Shown: positions 17,026-25,341 of the stretch, piece by piece | How the letters are laid out: each line of letters opens with the position of its first letter | Numbering within the stretch: position 1 is the stretch's first letter | Assembly (NCBI RefSeq): GCF_020400825.1 | Contig: NZ_JAINVH010000029.1 | Span: 1-64,000 of the forward strand | Source of the DNA: Streptomyces sp. HPF1205 | GTDB lineage: Bacteria; Actinomycetota; Actinomycetes; Streptomycetales; Streptomycetaceae | Length of the DNA: 64,000 bases | Reading direction: 5' to 3' | Position numbers and translations under genes: made by a program | Notes under the pieces: model-generated | The model's database searches: none | Told to the model about the DNA's origin: nothing | Seen by the model: the letters and a program-made list of their open reading frames with translations, nothing else

Positions 17026-17745
17026 CTACGGGGACGGCCGGCCGGCCCGGCGCGGCACGTCCCCGAGCGGGGTGAGCAGCAGCCGCCCGAGCACGGCGAC
17101 CGCCGCGTCCAGCCGGGCCGCGCAACTCCCGTACGGGCCGGGGGCGCCGCGCAGCGCCCACAGCAGCCGGGCCGCCGCCCAGGCCGCGTCCCTGGCCCGC
17201 TCCAGGCTCCACGCCCCGACCAGGTGGGTCAGCGGCTCGGCCGCCTCCAGCGGGTCGGGGCCCGGCATCAGCTCCTCGCGCACCCGCGTCTCGATCGCCG
17301 TCAGCACCTCGCCGACCAGGTCGAAGTCGCCCTCAAGGGCCGCCGGTTCACGGCCGCCGGCCCGGCAGGTGTCCACCACGGCGAGCGCGAGGTCGTGCCC
17401 CACATGGGCATTGATACCTGCCAGCGCGAACTGCAGTGGCCGTACGCCCCGGTGGCCGCGCATCCGCAGCAGGGGCCGCCAGCACGCCGGCGTCCGGCGC
17501 CCGCCGCGGCCGTCCCCGACCGCCGCCAGGTAACGCCCCGCGAACCGCGCCGCCAGCTCGCCGGCCGCGCCCGGATCGGCGAACCCGCCCGCCGCCAGCC
17601 GCCCTTCGACCTCCTCGGTGACCGAGAGGTACACCCGGTTGAAGACCGCCACCCCGTCGTGCCGGGGGAGCGCGGTGTCCAGGGCGCGCATCCGCGCCAG
17701 CACCTGCCGTACGTCCTCGGGAGCGGCCTCGCGTACCGTCGTCAT
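17026..17745 (-). CDS. DUF5995 family protein
   Basis: The 239-residue protein fits the DUF5995 family by its GDGVAVFNRVYLSVTEEV-like opening (here HDGVAVFNRVYLSVTEEV), the central LQFALAGINAHVGHDLALAVV segment and the mostly helical composition. The conserved Asn-Ala-His in INAHVGHD suggests a metal or active site, but no activity is known. It lies 36 bases downstream of the epimerase gene on the same strand, so the two may be co-transcribed. It converges on the oxidase gene with only 25 bases between stops. Confidence 0.8.
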   Translation of the reverse strand: MTTVREAAPEDVRQVLARMRALDTALPRHDGVAVFNRVYLSVTEEVEGRLAAGGFADPGAAGELAARFAGRYLAAVGDGRGGRRTPACWRPLLRMRGHRGVRPLQFALAGINAHVGHDLALAVVDTCRAGGREPAALEGDFDLVGEVLTAIETRVREELMPGPDPLEAAEPLTHLVGAWSLERARDAAWAAARLLWALRGAPGPYGSCAARLDAAVAVLGRLLLTPLGDVPRRAGRPSP

Positions 17746-17781
17746 GGGACACAGCGTGCCGACCCCCGGGCGGGCCGGCCG

Positions 17782-18645
17782 TCACAACACCCCGGCGTCC
17801 CGCGCCGTCCACACGGACGGGTACAGCGGGCGGAAGCCCAGCTCGTCGCGGATGCGCAGGGTGGACACGATGCCCTCCCAGGGGTCGGGCAGCGGCCGGG
17901 CGGCCATGCCGCCGGGCAGCTCGGCGCCGTTCACCAGGTGCAGTTCGACCGCCGTGACGGGCGCGTCGTCGGCGATGTTCCAGATCCGCCCGCCGGGACC
18001 CGCGGCGAACAGCACCCGCAGCAGGCCCTGCGCGACGTCCGCGTGGTGGACCATGTGCAGCCGCTGGTGGGCGGCCCACCGGCCGGCCCACCGCAGCGAC
18101 TGCGCCAGATGCGGATCGCCCTCGCCGTAGACGAACGCCAGGCGGGCCACCCGCACGTCCATGCCGCCCTCGGCGTGCAGCGCCAGCAGGCCCCGCTCGG
18201 CCTCCCGCTTGGACGCCGGGTAGGCGCCCCAGCCGGCGGTCCCGGGCGCGGGCTCGTCGTCCTCGGTGGCCGGGCGCCCGAGACCCGCGCCGTACACCAG
18301 GTTGGTGCTGACCTGTACGAAGCGGCGGGCGCCTGCCTCCGCCGCGGCCCGCGCGAGGCGGAGGGCGGCGTCCTGGTTGACCGCCCACGCCTCGTCGTCG
18401 GGAACGCCCCGGAAGGCGGCGGCGATGTTGACCACCGCGTCCACGCCCGCGACCGCCTCGCGCACGTCGGACGGGTCGCGCAGGTCGCCCAGGGCCACCT
18501 CCGCGCCCAGCCGGGCCGACGGCTCGGCCCGCGCCGCATCACGTACCAGCACTCGTACGGAGCCGTCCGCGCCCGCCCGCCGCAGCAGCCGGGGGACGAA
18601 CCTGCGCCCGACTTCGCCCGTCGTCCCGGTGACCAGGATCCTCAT
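17782..18645 (-). CDS. NAD-dependent epimerase/dehydratase family protein (extended SDR)
   Basis: The 287-residue protein starts MRILVTGTTGEVGRRFVPRLL, a Rossmann NAD(P)-binding GxxGxxG motif. It has the catalytic pair of extended SDRs in YPASKREAER (YxxxK) and a Ser-rich VSTNLVYG strand, so it should bind and reduce or epimerise a nucleotide-linked or small substrate. The substrate is unknown. The ATG at 18645 has AAGGAG 8 bases upstream. Its leader crosses a five-copy 15-bp repeat, and beyond lies a MmyB-type regulator reading the other way with a perfect palindrome between them. Regulator and oxidoreductase pairs like this are common in actinobacteria. Confidence 0.88.
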   Translation of the reverse strand: MRILVTGTTGEVGRRFVPRLLRRAGADGSVRVLVRDAARAEPSARLGAEVALGDLRDPSDVREAVAGVDAVVNIAAAFRGVPDDEAWAVNQDAALRLARAAAEAGARRFVQVSTNLVYGAGLGRPATEDDEPAPGTAGWGAYPASKREAERGLLALHAEGGMDVRVARLAFVYGEGDPHLAQSLRWAGRWAAHQRLHMVHHADVAQGLLRVLFAAGPGGRIWNIADDAPVTAVELHLVNGAELPGGMAARPLPDPWEGIVSTLRIRDELGFRPLYPSVWTARDAGVL

Positions 18646-18660
18646 CGCCCACTCCTTGCT

Positions 18661-18733
18661 CGTGCCGGACGTCTTCGTGCCGGACGTCTTCGTGCCGGAC
18701 GTCTTTGTGTCGGCCGTCTTCGTGCCGGACGCC
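18661..18733. repeat. Five tandem 15-bp repeats in the epimerase leader
   Basis: The unit CGTGCCGGACGTCTT is repeated at 18661, 18676, 18691, 18706 (diverged) and 18721 (partly diverged). The array begins 16 bases upstream of the epimerase ATG (18645) on the minus strand, just outside its ribosome site. It could change leader length by slippage. Confidence 0.8.
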
Positions 18734-18804
18734 GTCCGTGCCGGCCCTTCCGGTCGTGCCGTCCACCGTGCAGGGGGCGCCGCGCGGGCGGGAGAGACCC
18801 GTCG

Positions 18805-18829
18805 ATCCAGGGAGTGGCACTCCCTGGAT
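18805..18829. promoter_or_regulatory. Perfect 25-nt palindrome, likely operator of the MmyB-like regulator
   Basis: Two 12-bp arms (ATCCAGGGAGTG and CACTCCCTGGAT) flank one central G. It lies 31-55 bases upstream of the regulator GTG at 18860, overlapping where its promoter must be, and 160 bases from the epimerase start. A perfect dyad in a divergent gap is what a dimeric HTH regulator would bind. Confidence 0.8.
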
Positions 18830-18859
18830 AGCGACCGCGCCGAGCCCCATGCTGGAGCG

Positions 18860-19702
18860 GTGGACCGACCGGAGCTCGCCGACTTCCTGCGCAGGTGCCG
18901 TACCCGGCTCGCCCCCGCCGACGTGGGGCTCGCCGGCGGCGCCAGGCGCCGCACCCCCGGCCTGCGCAGGGAGGAGGTGGCCCACCTCGCGGGCATGTCC
19001 GCGGACTACTACACGCGCCTGGAGCAGTCCCGCGGCCCGCGCCCGTCACGGCAGATGCTCGCCGCGCTGGCCAGGGCGCTGCGGCTGACCGCCGACGAGC
19101 GCGACCACTTGTTCCACCTGGCCGGCGAGGAGCCGCCGAGGGAGGCCGGCGGCAGCACCCATGTCCGTCCCGGCCTGCTGCTGATCCTGGACCGGCTGCA
19201 CGACACGCCCGCGCAGGTGCTCAGCGACTTCGGTGACGTCCTCGCGCAGAACGCCATGGCGGCGGCCCTGCACGGCGACGCCTTCTCCCGGCCGCCGCAC
19301 ATGCGCAACATCGTGCGGCGGGCCTTCACCGACAACGACGTGCTCGCCCGGTACCCCGCGGAGGACCGCGAGACCTTGCTGCGCGCCCACGTGGCCAACC
19401 TGCGCGCGGTGCTCGCCGCGCGACCGGACGACCCGCGGCCGGCGGCGCTGGTCGCGGAACTGCGCGCGTCCAGCCCGCACTTCGCCCGGCTGTGGGAGGA
19501 GCACCGGGTCGCCGTGCGGCGCTCGGACACCAAGCGCGTCCTGCATCCCGTGGTGGGCCCGCTGGAACTCGACTGCGAGGTGCTGCTGAGCGCCGAGCAC
19601 GACCAGCGGCTCGTCGTCTACACCGCGCGGCCGGGCTCCGACTCCTACGAGAGACTGCGGCTTCTGCGTGTGGTCGGCCTCCAGGACCTGACCGTCGGCT
19701 GA
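18860..19702 (+). CDS. MmyB-like helix-turn-helix (XRE-type) transcriptional regulator
   Basis: The 280-residue protein has an N-terminal XRE HTH (RRRTPGLRREEVAHLAGMSADYYTRLEQ region, residues 28-60) and a C-terminal MmyB-type PAS-like ligand domain (from about residue 100, ending in RLRLLRVVGLQDL). The RRRTPGLRREEVA signature is typical of this actinobacterial family. It probably binds the palindrome just upstream and controls itself and the divergent epimerase. The GTG at 18860 has no proper ribosome site (GGAG only 2 bases away), so the mRNA may be leaderless or start slightly further downstream. Confidence 0.9.
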   Translation: MDRPELADFLRRCRTRLAPADVGLAGGARRRTPGLRREEVAHLAGMSADYYTRLEQSRGPRPSRQMLAALARALRLTADERDHLFHLAGEEPPREAGGSTHVRPGLLLILDRLHDTPAQVLSDFGDVLAQNAMAAALHGDAFSRPPHMRNIVRRAFTDNDVLARYPAEDRETLLRAHVANLRAVLAARPDDPRPAALVAELRASSPHFARLWEEHRVAVRRSDTKRVLHPVVGPLELDCEVLLSAEHDQRLVVYTARPGSDSYERLRLLRVVGLQDLTVG

Positions 19703-19839
19703 CACGGCCGGGGTTTGATCCGAGGCAACGGCCTCGCGGTGTACGGCGGGTGGCGGCGCGCCCCCGCCATGGCGTAATCCCGCGAGTGGAATTGACCGGG
19801 ACCTCACTCGACGCGGCGTGTCCGACCGCTACCGTGGAG

Positions 19840-21198
19840 TCACGGTCCGGCGGGCTCGATTCCCCCGTGCGCGCCCGCCGGACCCTTCGCCCCCACCTGA
19901 GGCGCGCCCATGGCGCCCGGGCCCGGGTGGGGCGGCGTCCGCGCCACGACCACGCCTCCGGCGGGAGCCCCGCGTCCACCGCTACCGCTACCCCCACCGT
20001 CCGGCGGCCCCGGCGGCGCGGCGGCCGGTGCCGGGGCCACGACACCGGCCCCCACCACGAGCCCCAGGGTCAGCAGCGCGACGAGCCCGAAGGACACGGT
20101 CAGCGAACTCGCCCCGGCGATCCCCCCGATGGCCGCCGGAGCGATCAGGCCCGAGGTGTAGGTGACCGTCGCGACGCCCGCGATGGCCTGGCTCGGCACC
20201 GGCCCGCGCCGGCCCGCCGCCGCGAAGCACAGCGGCACCACGACCGCTATGCCGACGCCGAGCAGCGCGAAGCCCGCGATGGCCGGGACCGGGGAGCGGG
20301 AGACGACCACCAGCGTGGCGCCGGCCGTGGCGACCACCCCGCCCGCCCGTACCGTCGTGACGGCGCCGAGCCGGCGCACCGCGAGGTCGCCCACCAGCCG
20401 GGAGACGGCCATCGTGCAGGAGAACGCGGTGTACGCGACGGCCGCGACCGCGGGCGAGGCGTGCGCGATGTCCCGCAGGTACACCGCGCACCAGTCCGAG
20501 GTGCCGCCCTCGGCGAAGACCGCGCAGAAGCCGACCGCGCCGATGACCAGCGCGGCTCGCGGCGGCAGGGCGAACCGCGGCGGCGCCGCCTCGCCGGCCC
20601 GGGCACGTACGTCCGGCGCGCGCGAGCCCGCGGCCAGGGCGACACCCACGAGCACCGCCGCCACCGCCGCCAGGTGGACGCGGGCGTCGAGCCCGGCGTG
20701 CGCCGCCGGCACGCCTATGGCGGCGCCGATCAGCGTGCCCGCGCTCCACATCCCGTGCAGCCCCGACATGATCGACTTGCCCTTGCGCTCCTCGACGGCG
20801 ACCCCGAGGGCGTTCATCACCACGTCCGCCGTCCCGGCGCACGCGCCGAAGGCGAGCAGGCTCGCGCACAGCCACGGCAGCCCGGGAGCGAGCGCGGGCA
20901 GCGCGAGCACCGCGCACCACAGGCTCAGCAGCAGCCGTATCGCCGCCCGTCCGCCGAGCCGGTGCATGAGCCGCCCGGCCAGCGGCATCGCCAGCGACGA
21001 GCCGAGAGCCGGGCAGACCAGGGCCAGCCCGAGCGCGGCGGGACCCAGGCCCAGGTGGTCCTTGATCCACGGGATGCGGGTGGCGAACGTGCCGGCCACG
21101 GCCCCGTGCACCGCGAAGGCGGTGGCGACGGCGGCATGGGCGCGGCGCACGTCGAAGGGGGCGCGGGCGGCGGCCTCGGCACTCTGCGGCGAACTCAT
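19840..21198 (-). CDS. MFS transporter
   Basis: The 452-residue protein has about 12 predicted membrane helices (for example LLAFGACAGTADVVMNALGVAVE and the conserved GLHGMWSAGTLIGAAIG). The overall pattern resembles YbjJ/fucose-permease-like MFS members. The last 55 residues are Gly/Pro/Ala-rich and cytoplasmic, perhaps not functional. The gene is read divergently from a ROK regulator with a 97-base gap holding an inverted repeat, so the regulator probably controls this transporter and the substrate may be a sugar or sugar derivative. The ATG at 21198 lies at the start of helix-coding sequence; no clear ribosome site. Confidence 0.88.
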   Translation of the reverse strand: MSSPQSAEAAARAPFDVRRAHAAVATAFAVHGAVAGTFATRIPWIKDHLGLGPAALGLALVCPALGSSLAMPLAGRLMHRLGGRAAIRLLLSLWCAVLALPALAPGLPWLCASLLAFGACAGTADVVMNALGVAVEERKGKSIMSGLHGMWSAGTLIGAAIGVPAAHAGLDARVHLAAVAAVLVGVALAAGSRAPDVRARAGEAAPPRFALPPRAALVIGAVGFCAVFAEGGTSDWCAVYLRDIAHASPAVAAVAYTAFSCTMAVSRLVGDLAVRRLGAVTTVRAGGVVATAGATLVVVSRSPVPAIAGFALLGVGIAVVVPLCFAAAGRRGPVPSQAIAGVATVTYTSGLIAPAAIGGIAGASSLTVSFGLVALLTLGLVVGAGVVAPAPAAAPPGPPDGGGSGSGGRGAPAGGVVVARTPPHPGPGAMGAPQVGAKGPAGAHGGIEPAGP

Positions 21199-21211
21199 GC
21201 GCGGTAAACTA

Positions 21212-21228
21212 TCAGGAAGCCTGCCTGA
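21212..21228. promoter_or_regulatory. Inverted repeat, candidate ROK operator
   Basis: TCAGGAAGCCTGCCTGA has half-sites TCAGG and CCTGA and is nearly symmetric throughout. It sits in an unusually A/T-rich stretch between the MFS gene (start 21198) and the ROK gene (start 21296), close to the MFS promoter region (TAGTTT on the minus strand could be its -10). Confidence 0.6.
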
Positions 21229-21295
21229 AAATTAAGCCCTCGCTCGACCGCGAGGCCGGCCGGAGCCCGCCGCCCGGTTCTGGGAGGATCGCCGC

Positions 21296-22510
21296 ATGAC
21301 CGTCACCCGTGAGCGTCCGGGGCGCGGAGCGTCGCCGCGCACCGCCCGCGCGATCAACGACCGGCTCGCCCTGCGGCTGCTCCAGGAGGAAGGGCCGCTG
21401 ACCGCCGGGCAGTTGAAGGAGCTCACCGGGATGTCCCGGCCGAGCGTGGCCGACCTGGTCGAACGCCTCCAGGACTCCGGGCTGATCGAAGTCGTCGGGG
21501 AGGCGGGCGAGGCGCGCCGCGGCCCCAACGCCCGGGTCTACGGGATCGTCGCGGACCGGGCCCACGTGGCCGGCCTCGACGTCCGCATCGAGAGCATCGG
21601 CGTGGAGGTGGCCGACCTGCTCGGCCGCACCGTCTCGCGCGCCTGCGTACCCGTCGCCGAGGGCGCCGACCCCGCCGGCGTCGTCGAGGACGGGCTGCGG
21701 GTCCTGCGCGAGGCCGCGCACGCCGCCGGCGGCGTACCGCTGCACACGGCGGCCTTCGGGGCGCCCGGCCTCGTCGACCCGGTCACCGGGCGGCTGCGGG
21801 CCTCCGGCGGGCTGCCCGCGTGGCACGGCGACCTCGTGGACGAGGTACGGCGCCGGCTGGCCATTCCCGTCCTGCTGGAGAACGAGGTGAACCTCGCCGC
21901 TGTCGCGGAGCAGCGGGTCCGCGCGGCGGCCGGCGAGGTCGCGGACACCTTCGTCCTGCTGTGGATCGGGGGCGGGGTCGGCGCCGGCGTCGTCCTGGAC
22001 GGGCGGCTGCGGCGCGGCATCTCCGGCGGCGCGGGCGAGGTCGGCTTCCTGCCGCTGTCCGCGACGGGCGAACTGCCCGAGGCCGCCGACTGCGACAACG
22101 GCTACCACGGGCTGGTGGGCAGCCAGGGCGTCTGCCGGCTCGCCGCCGACCACGGGCTGCCCGTCCCCGGCACCGGCGCGGACGCGACCGCCGCGGCGGC
22201 GGTGGTCCGCGCGGCCCTGACCGCCGGCCCCTCCGGCGAGCCCTTCCTGCGGGAACTCGCCCTGCGCGTCGCGCTGGGCGCGGCCACCGTCTGCGCCGTC
22301 CTCGACCCCGGCCGGGTCGTCCTGGCCGGCGAGGTCGCGGAGGCCGGGGGCGCCGCCCTGGCCGCCATGGTCGCCGAGCGCCTCGCCGGGCTCTCCCCGC
22401 TGCGTACCCGGGTGGAGCCGACGGCGGTCGAGGGAGGCGCCATCCTGCGCGGAGCCGTGATCACGGCGATGGACGCGGCCCAGGAGGCGCTGTTCGCCCC
22501 CGCGGGGTGA
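21296..22510 (+). CDS. ROK-family transcriptional regulator
   Basis: The 404-residue protein combines an N-terminal MarR-like winged HTH (INDRLALRLLQEEGPLTAGQLKELTGMSRPSVADLVERL region, residues 18-57) with a C-terminal ROK sugar-binding fold containing LWIGGGVGAGVVLDGRLRRG and the ISGGAGEVG strand. The classic ROK zinc motif CxCxxxGCxE is not evident; the corresponding place reads EAADCDNGYHGLVG, so zinc binding is probably lost. It likely senses a sugar and regulates the divergent MFS gene. The ATG at 21296 is preceded by GGAGGATCGCCGC, a good ribosome site. Confidence 0.9.
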   Translation: MTVTRERPGRGASPRTARAINDRLALRLLQEEGPLTAGQLKELTGMSRPSVADLVERLQDSGLIEVVGEAGEARRGPNARVYGIVADRAHVAGLDVRIESIGVEVADLLGRTVSRACVPVAEGADPAGVVEDGLRVLREAAHAAGGVPLHTAAFGAPGLVDPVTGRLRASGGLPAWHGDLVDEVRRRLAIPVLLENEVNLAAVAEQRVRAAAGEVADTFVLLWIGGGVGAGVVLDGRLRRGISGGAGEVGFLPLSATGELPEAADCDNGYHGLVGSQGVCRLAADHGLPVPGTGADATAAAAVVRAALTAGPSGEPFLRELALRVALGAATVCAVLDPGRVVLAGEVAEAGGAALAAMVAERLAGLSPLRTRVEPTAVEGGAILRGAVITAMDAAQEALFAPAG

Positions 22511-22608
22511 GCGGACCCCCACCGCGCCCCGCGTGAGCCATGACACAGGAAGACCCTGGAAGCCGGGATCCATGGCGTGGCACACTTGACCGCGTACCAA
22601 GTGACGTT

Positions 22609-22737
22609 CGCGCACTCCGGGGTCGGTGAAAGTCCGAACCGGCGGTTACAGTCCGCGACCCGGCCGCAGCCAGTGGCCGGTTGACCAGGTGAAATTCCTG
22701 GACCGACGGTTAAAGTCCGGATGGGAGGCAGTGCGCG
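22609..22737 (+). ncRNA. FMN riboswitch (RFN element)
   Basis: The RFN signature is complete: outer helix CGCGCACT (22609-22616) pairing with AGTGCGCG (22730-22737), then GGGGTCGGTGAAAGTCCGAACC, GGCGGTTACAGTCCGCGAC and ACCAGGTGAAATTCCTGGA hairpins, and the conserved ACCGACGGTTAAAGTCCGG. It lies 144 bases upstream of ribD. On binding FMN it should reduce expression of the rib genes that follow, by premature termination or blocking the ribosome site. Confidence 0.95.
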
Positions 22738-22881
22738 GCGGGCGTTCACGACGGTGCGCCGCCGTTCGGCGGGCCGCGTTCGCGAGAGCGTGGCCGCGCG
22801 GGGTCGGGCGGCTCACCCCCCTGTGGCGTCCGCCAGGTTCGACCGCCCCGGAGTCCGTGCCCGAAGAGGCAGGAGGACCCG

Positions 22882-23976
22882 GTGGCCACCACCACGGAAA
22901 CAGACGCGATGCGCCGCGCCGTCGAACTCGCCGGCCGCTCGCTGGGCCACACGGCGCCCAACCCCGTGGTCGGCTGCGTGATCCTGGACGCCTCGGGCGC
23001 CGTCGCGGGCGAGGGCCGGCACCTCAGGGCGGGCGGCCCGCACGCCGAGGTGCACGCCCTGACCGCCGCGGGAGCCGCGGCACGCGGCGGCACCGCCGTC
23101 GTCACCCTGGAACCCTGCAACCACACCGGACGCACCGGCCCCTGCGCGCAGGCCCTGATCGAGGCCGGGATCGCCCGCGTGGTGTACGCGGTGGCCGACC
23201 CCAGCGCCGCGGCGGCCGGCGGCGCCGCCACCCTGCGCGCCGCCGGCGTCGACGTCGAGGGCGGCGTGCTCGCCGCCGAGGCGGAGGCCGTCAACGTCGC
23301 CTGGCTGACCGCGATGCGCAAGGGCCGCCCGTACGTGCGCTGGAAGTACGGCGCCACCCTCGACGGCCGGGTCGCCGCCGCGGACGGCACCAGCCGCTGG
23401 ATCACCTCGCCCGAGTCCCGCGCGGACGTGCACAGGCTGCGCGCCGAGGCCGACGCCGTGGTCGTGGGTTCCGGCACCCTGATCGCCGACGACCCGCACC
23501 TGGCGGTGCGCGGCATCGAGGGCGCCACCCAGCCGCTGCGGGTCGTGGTCGACACCCGGGCCCGTATCGCCCCCACCGCCCCCGTACTGGACGGCACCGC
23601 GCCCACCCTGGTCGCCGTCGGCAAGGACGCGGACACCGCCCACCTGCCCGGCGTCGACATCGTGCGGCTGCCGTACGCGCGCGGCGGCACGGGGCTCGAC
23701 ATCGCCGCCCTGCTCGCCGAACTGCACGACCGCGGGACGCGCTCGGTGCTGCTGGAGGGCGGACCCACGCTGGCAGGGGCGTTCGTCGCCGCGGGCGCGG
23801 TCGACTCGGTCGTCGCCTACCTGGCCCCCGCACTGCTCGGCGCCGGCCCGAACGCCCTGGCCGACGCCGGAATCCCCACCCTCGCGCGGGCGTTGCGGCT
23901 CGACGTGACCGACGTCGTCCGCCTCGGCCCCGACCTGCGCGTCACCGCAGTCCCCACCGTCACTCAGGAGAGCTGA
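22882..23976 (+). CDS. ribD: Bifunctional diaminohydroxyphosphoribosylaminopyrimidine deaminase / 5-amino-6-(5-phosphoribosylamino)uracil reductase
   Basis: The 364-residue enzyme does the second and third steps of riboflavin synthesis from GTP. The N-terminal deaminase has its zinc site in His54 and Glu56 (GGPHAEVHAL) and Cys79 and Cys88 (LEPCNHTGRTGPC). The C-terminal reductase begins near residue 150 with RPYVRWKYGATLDGRVA and has SVLLEGGPTLAGAF for NADPH binding. The GTG at 22882 has AGGAGG 6-7 bases upstream. It is first in the operon behind the FMN riboswitch, and ribE begins two bases after its stop. Confidence 0.97.
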   Translation: MATTTETDAMRRAVELAGRSLGHTAPNPVVGCVILDASGAVAGEGRHLRAGGPHAEVHALTAAGAAARGGTAVVTLEPCNHTGRTGPCAQALIEAGIARVVYAVADPSAAAAGGAATLRAAGVDVEGGVLAAEAEAVNVAWLTAMRKGRPYVRWKYGATLDGRVAAADGTSRWITSPESRADVHRLRAEADAVVVGSGTLIADDPHLAVRGIEGATQPLRVVVDTRARIAPTAPVLDGTAPTLVAVGKDADTAHLPGVDIVRLPYARGGTGLDIAALLAELHDRGTRSVLLEGGPTLAGAFVAAGAVDSVVAYLAPALLGAGPNALADAGIPTLARALRLDVTDVVRLGPDLRVTAVPTVTQES

Positions 23977-23977
23977 A

Positions 23978-24592
23978 GTGTTCACCGGAATCGTCGAAGA
24001 ACTGGGTGAGATCACCGCCGTCGAGGACCTCGGCGACGCCTCCCGTTTCACCGTGCGCGGGCCTGTCGTGACCGAGGGCGCCCGCCATGGCGACTCCATC
24101 GCCGTCAACGGGGTGTGCCTGACCGTGGTCGACCTCGCCGACGGCGCCTTCACCGCCGACGTCATGGCCGAGACCCTGAAGCGTTCGAGCCTCGGCGCCC
24201 TCGCCCCCGGCTCCCGGGTCAACCTCGAACGCCCGATGGCGCTGGGCGGCCGCCTCGGCGGACACCTCGTCCAGGGCCACGTCGACGGCACCGGCACCGT
24301 GCTGGAGCGCACCCCGGCCGAGCACTGGGAGATCGTACGGATCTCGCTGCCGGCCGAACTGTCGGCCTACGTCGTCGAGAAGGGCTCCATCACGGTCGAC
24401 GGCATCAGCCTCACCGTCGTCGAGGCCGGCCCCGACGCCTTCACCGTCAGCCTCATCCCGACCACCCTCGCGCTGACCACCCTGGGCCTGAAGCAGCCCG
24501 GCGACCCGGTCAACCTCGAAGTCGACGTCATCGCCAAGTACGTCGAGCGGATGCTCGGCCGCGGCCCGCGCGAGCCGGAGGACGTCAGGTGA
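23978..24592 (+). CDS. ribE: Riboflavin synthase alpha chain
   Basis: The 204-residue protein forms riboflavin from two molecules of 6,7-dimethyl-8-ribityllumazine. It is built from two lumazine-binding repeats: the first opens MFTGIVEELGEI, the second GHLVQGHVDGTGTVLER at about residue 94. Each repeat has the NGVCLTV or DGISLTVV strand of the family. The GTG at 23978 follows AGGAGAGCTGA, and ribM overlaps its stop by four bases. The gene is called ribC in some species. Confidence 0.97.
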   Translation: MFTGIVEELGEITAVEDLGDASRFTVRGPVVTEGARHGDSIAVNGVCLTVVDLADGAFTADVMAETLKRSSLGALAPGSRVNLERPMALGGRLGGHLVQGHVDGTGTVLERTPAEHWEIVRISLPAELSAYVVEKGSITVDGISLTVVEAGPDAFTVSLIPTTLALTTLGLKQPGDPVNLEVDVIAKYVERMLGRGPREPEDVR

Positions 24593-25341
24593 GCGCCCTG
24601 CACTGGCTGAACAGCGAGGCGTTCACCGCCTTCGACCAGCACGTGATGTGGTCCGACATGATCGGCAACCTGCTGGGCCTGGCCGCCCTCGCGCTGGGCT
24701 GGCGGCGGGCGATGCTGACCTGGCCGGTCCAACTCCTGTCCGGCGTCGTGCTCGTGGCCGCGTTCTGGTCGGCCCACCTGGGCGGCGGCGTCGGCAAGCA
24801 GTTCGTGGTGATCACCGTCGCGGTGTGGGGCTGGTTCCAGTGGCGGCGCGGCCGGGCCGGCACCGGCCAGGTGGCGGTCCGGTTCGCCACCTGGCGCGAG
24901 CGGGCGCTGCTGGTGGCCGCCACCGCGGTGGGCACGATCGCCGTCGCCTCGCTCTTCCTCGCCCACCCGTCGCTGTCCTGGAACCCCTGGCCGGACGCCT
25001 ACATCTTCGTCGGCACGCTCGCGGCGATGTTCGCCCAGGCCCGCGGCTGGGTCGAGTTCTGGTTCGCCTGGCTCGCCGTCGACGTGGTCGGCGTACCGCT
25101 CAACTTCCACAGCGGCCTGCCGTTCTCCGGCCTGGTGTACATCGTCTACTTCGTCCTGGTGATCGCCGGGATGTACGCCTGGTGGCAGCAGACCCGGCGG
25201 CCCGCGACGGCGACCGGGGCCGCCACCTTGAACACCGCCCCCACGACCGCCCCCACGACTGCCCCCACGACCACCGCCACCGCCGCCGACGGCGGTGCCC
25301 GGCCAGAGACCAGCACCGCCCCGGAGGGAGTGACGGTATGA
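24589..25341 (+). CDS. ribM: RibM/PnuX-type riboflavin transporter (PnuC family)
   Basis: The 250-residue membrane protein has about six to seven helices (SDMIGNLLGLAALALGWRRAM, LLSGVVLVAAFWSAH and so on) and the family features WNPWPDAYIFVGTLAAMFAQARGWVEFW and LVYIVYFVLVIAGMYAWW. PnuC relatives in actinobacterial rib operons (RibM, PnuX) take up riboflavin, whereas true PnuC carries nicotinamide riboside; its position between ribE and ribBA under an FMN riboswitch points to riboflavin. The C-terminal 45 residues are a Thr/Ala/Pro-rich tail with TTAPTTAPTT repeats. The GTG start (24589) overlaps the ribE stop and the gene's own stop overlaps ribBA (ATGA), so translation is coupled. Confidence 0.88.
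   Translation: MSALHWLNSEAFTAFDQHVMWSDMIGNLLGLAALALGWRRAMLTWPVQLLSGVVLVAAFWSAHLGGGVGKQFVVITVAVWGWFQWRRGRAGTGQVAVRFATWRERALLVAATAVGTIAVASLFLAHPSLSWNPWPDAYIFVGTLAAMFAQARGWVEFWFAWLAVDVVGVPLNFHSGLPFSGLVYIVYFVLVIAGMYAWWQQTRRPATATGAATLNTAPTTAPTTAPTTTATAADGGARPETSTAPEGVTV

Noticed and set aside
18661..18733. Tandem 15-bp repeats considered as a CRISPR array
   Set aside because: The units are directly adjacent with no unique spacers and no cas genes lie nearby.
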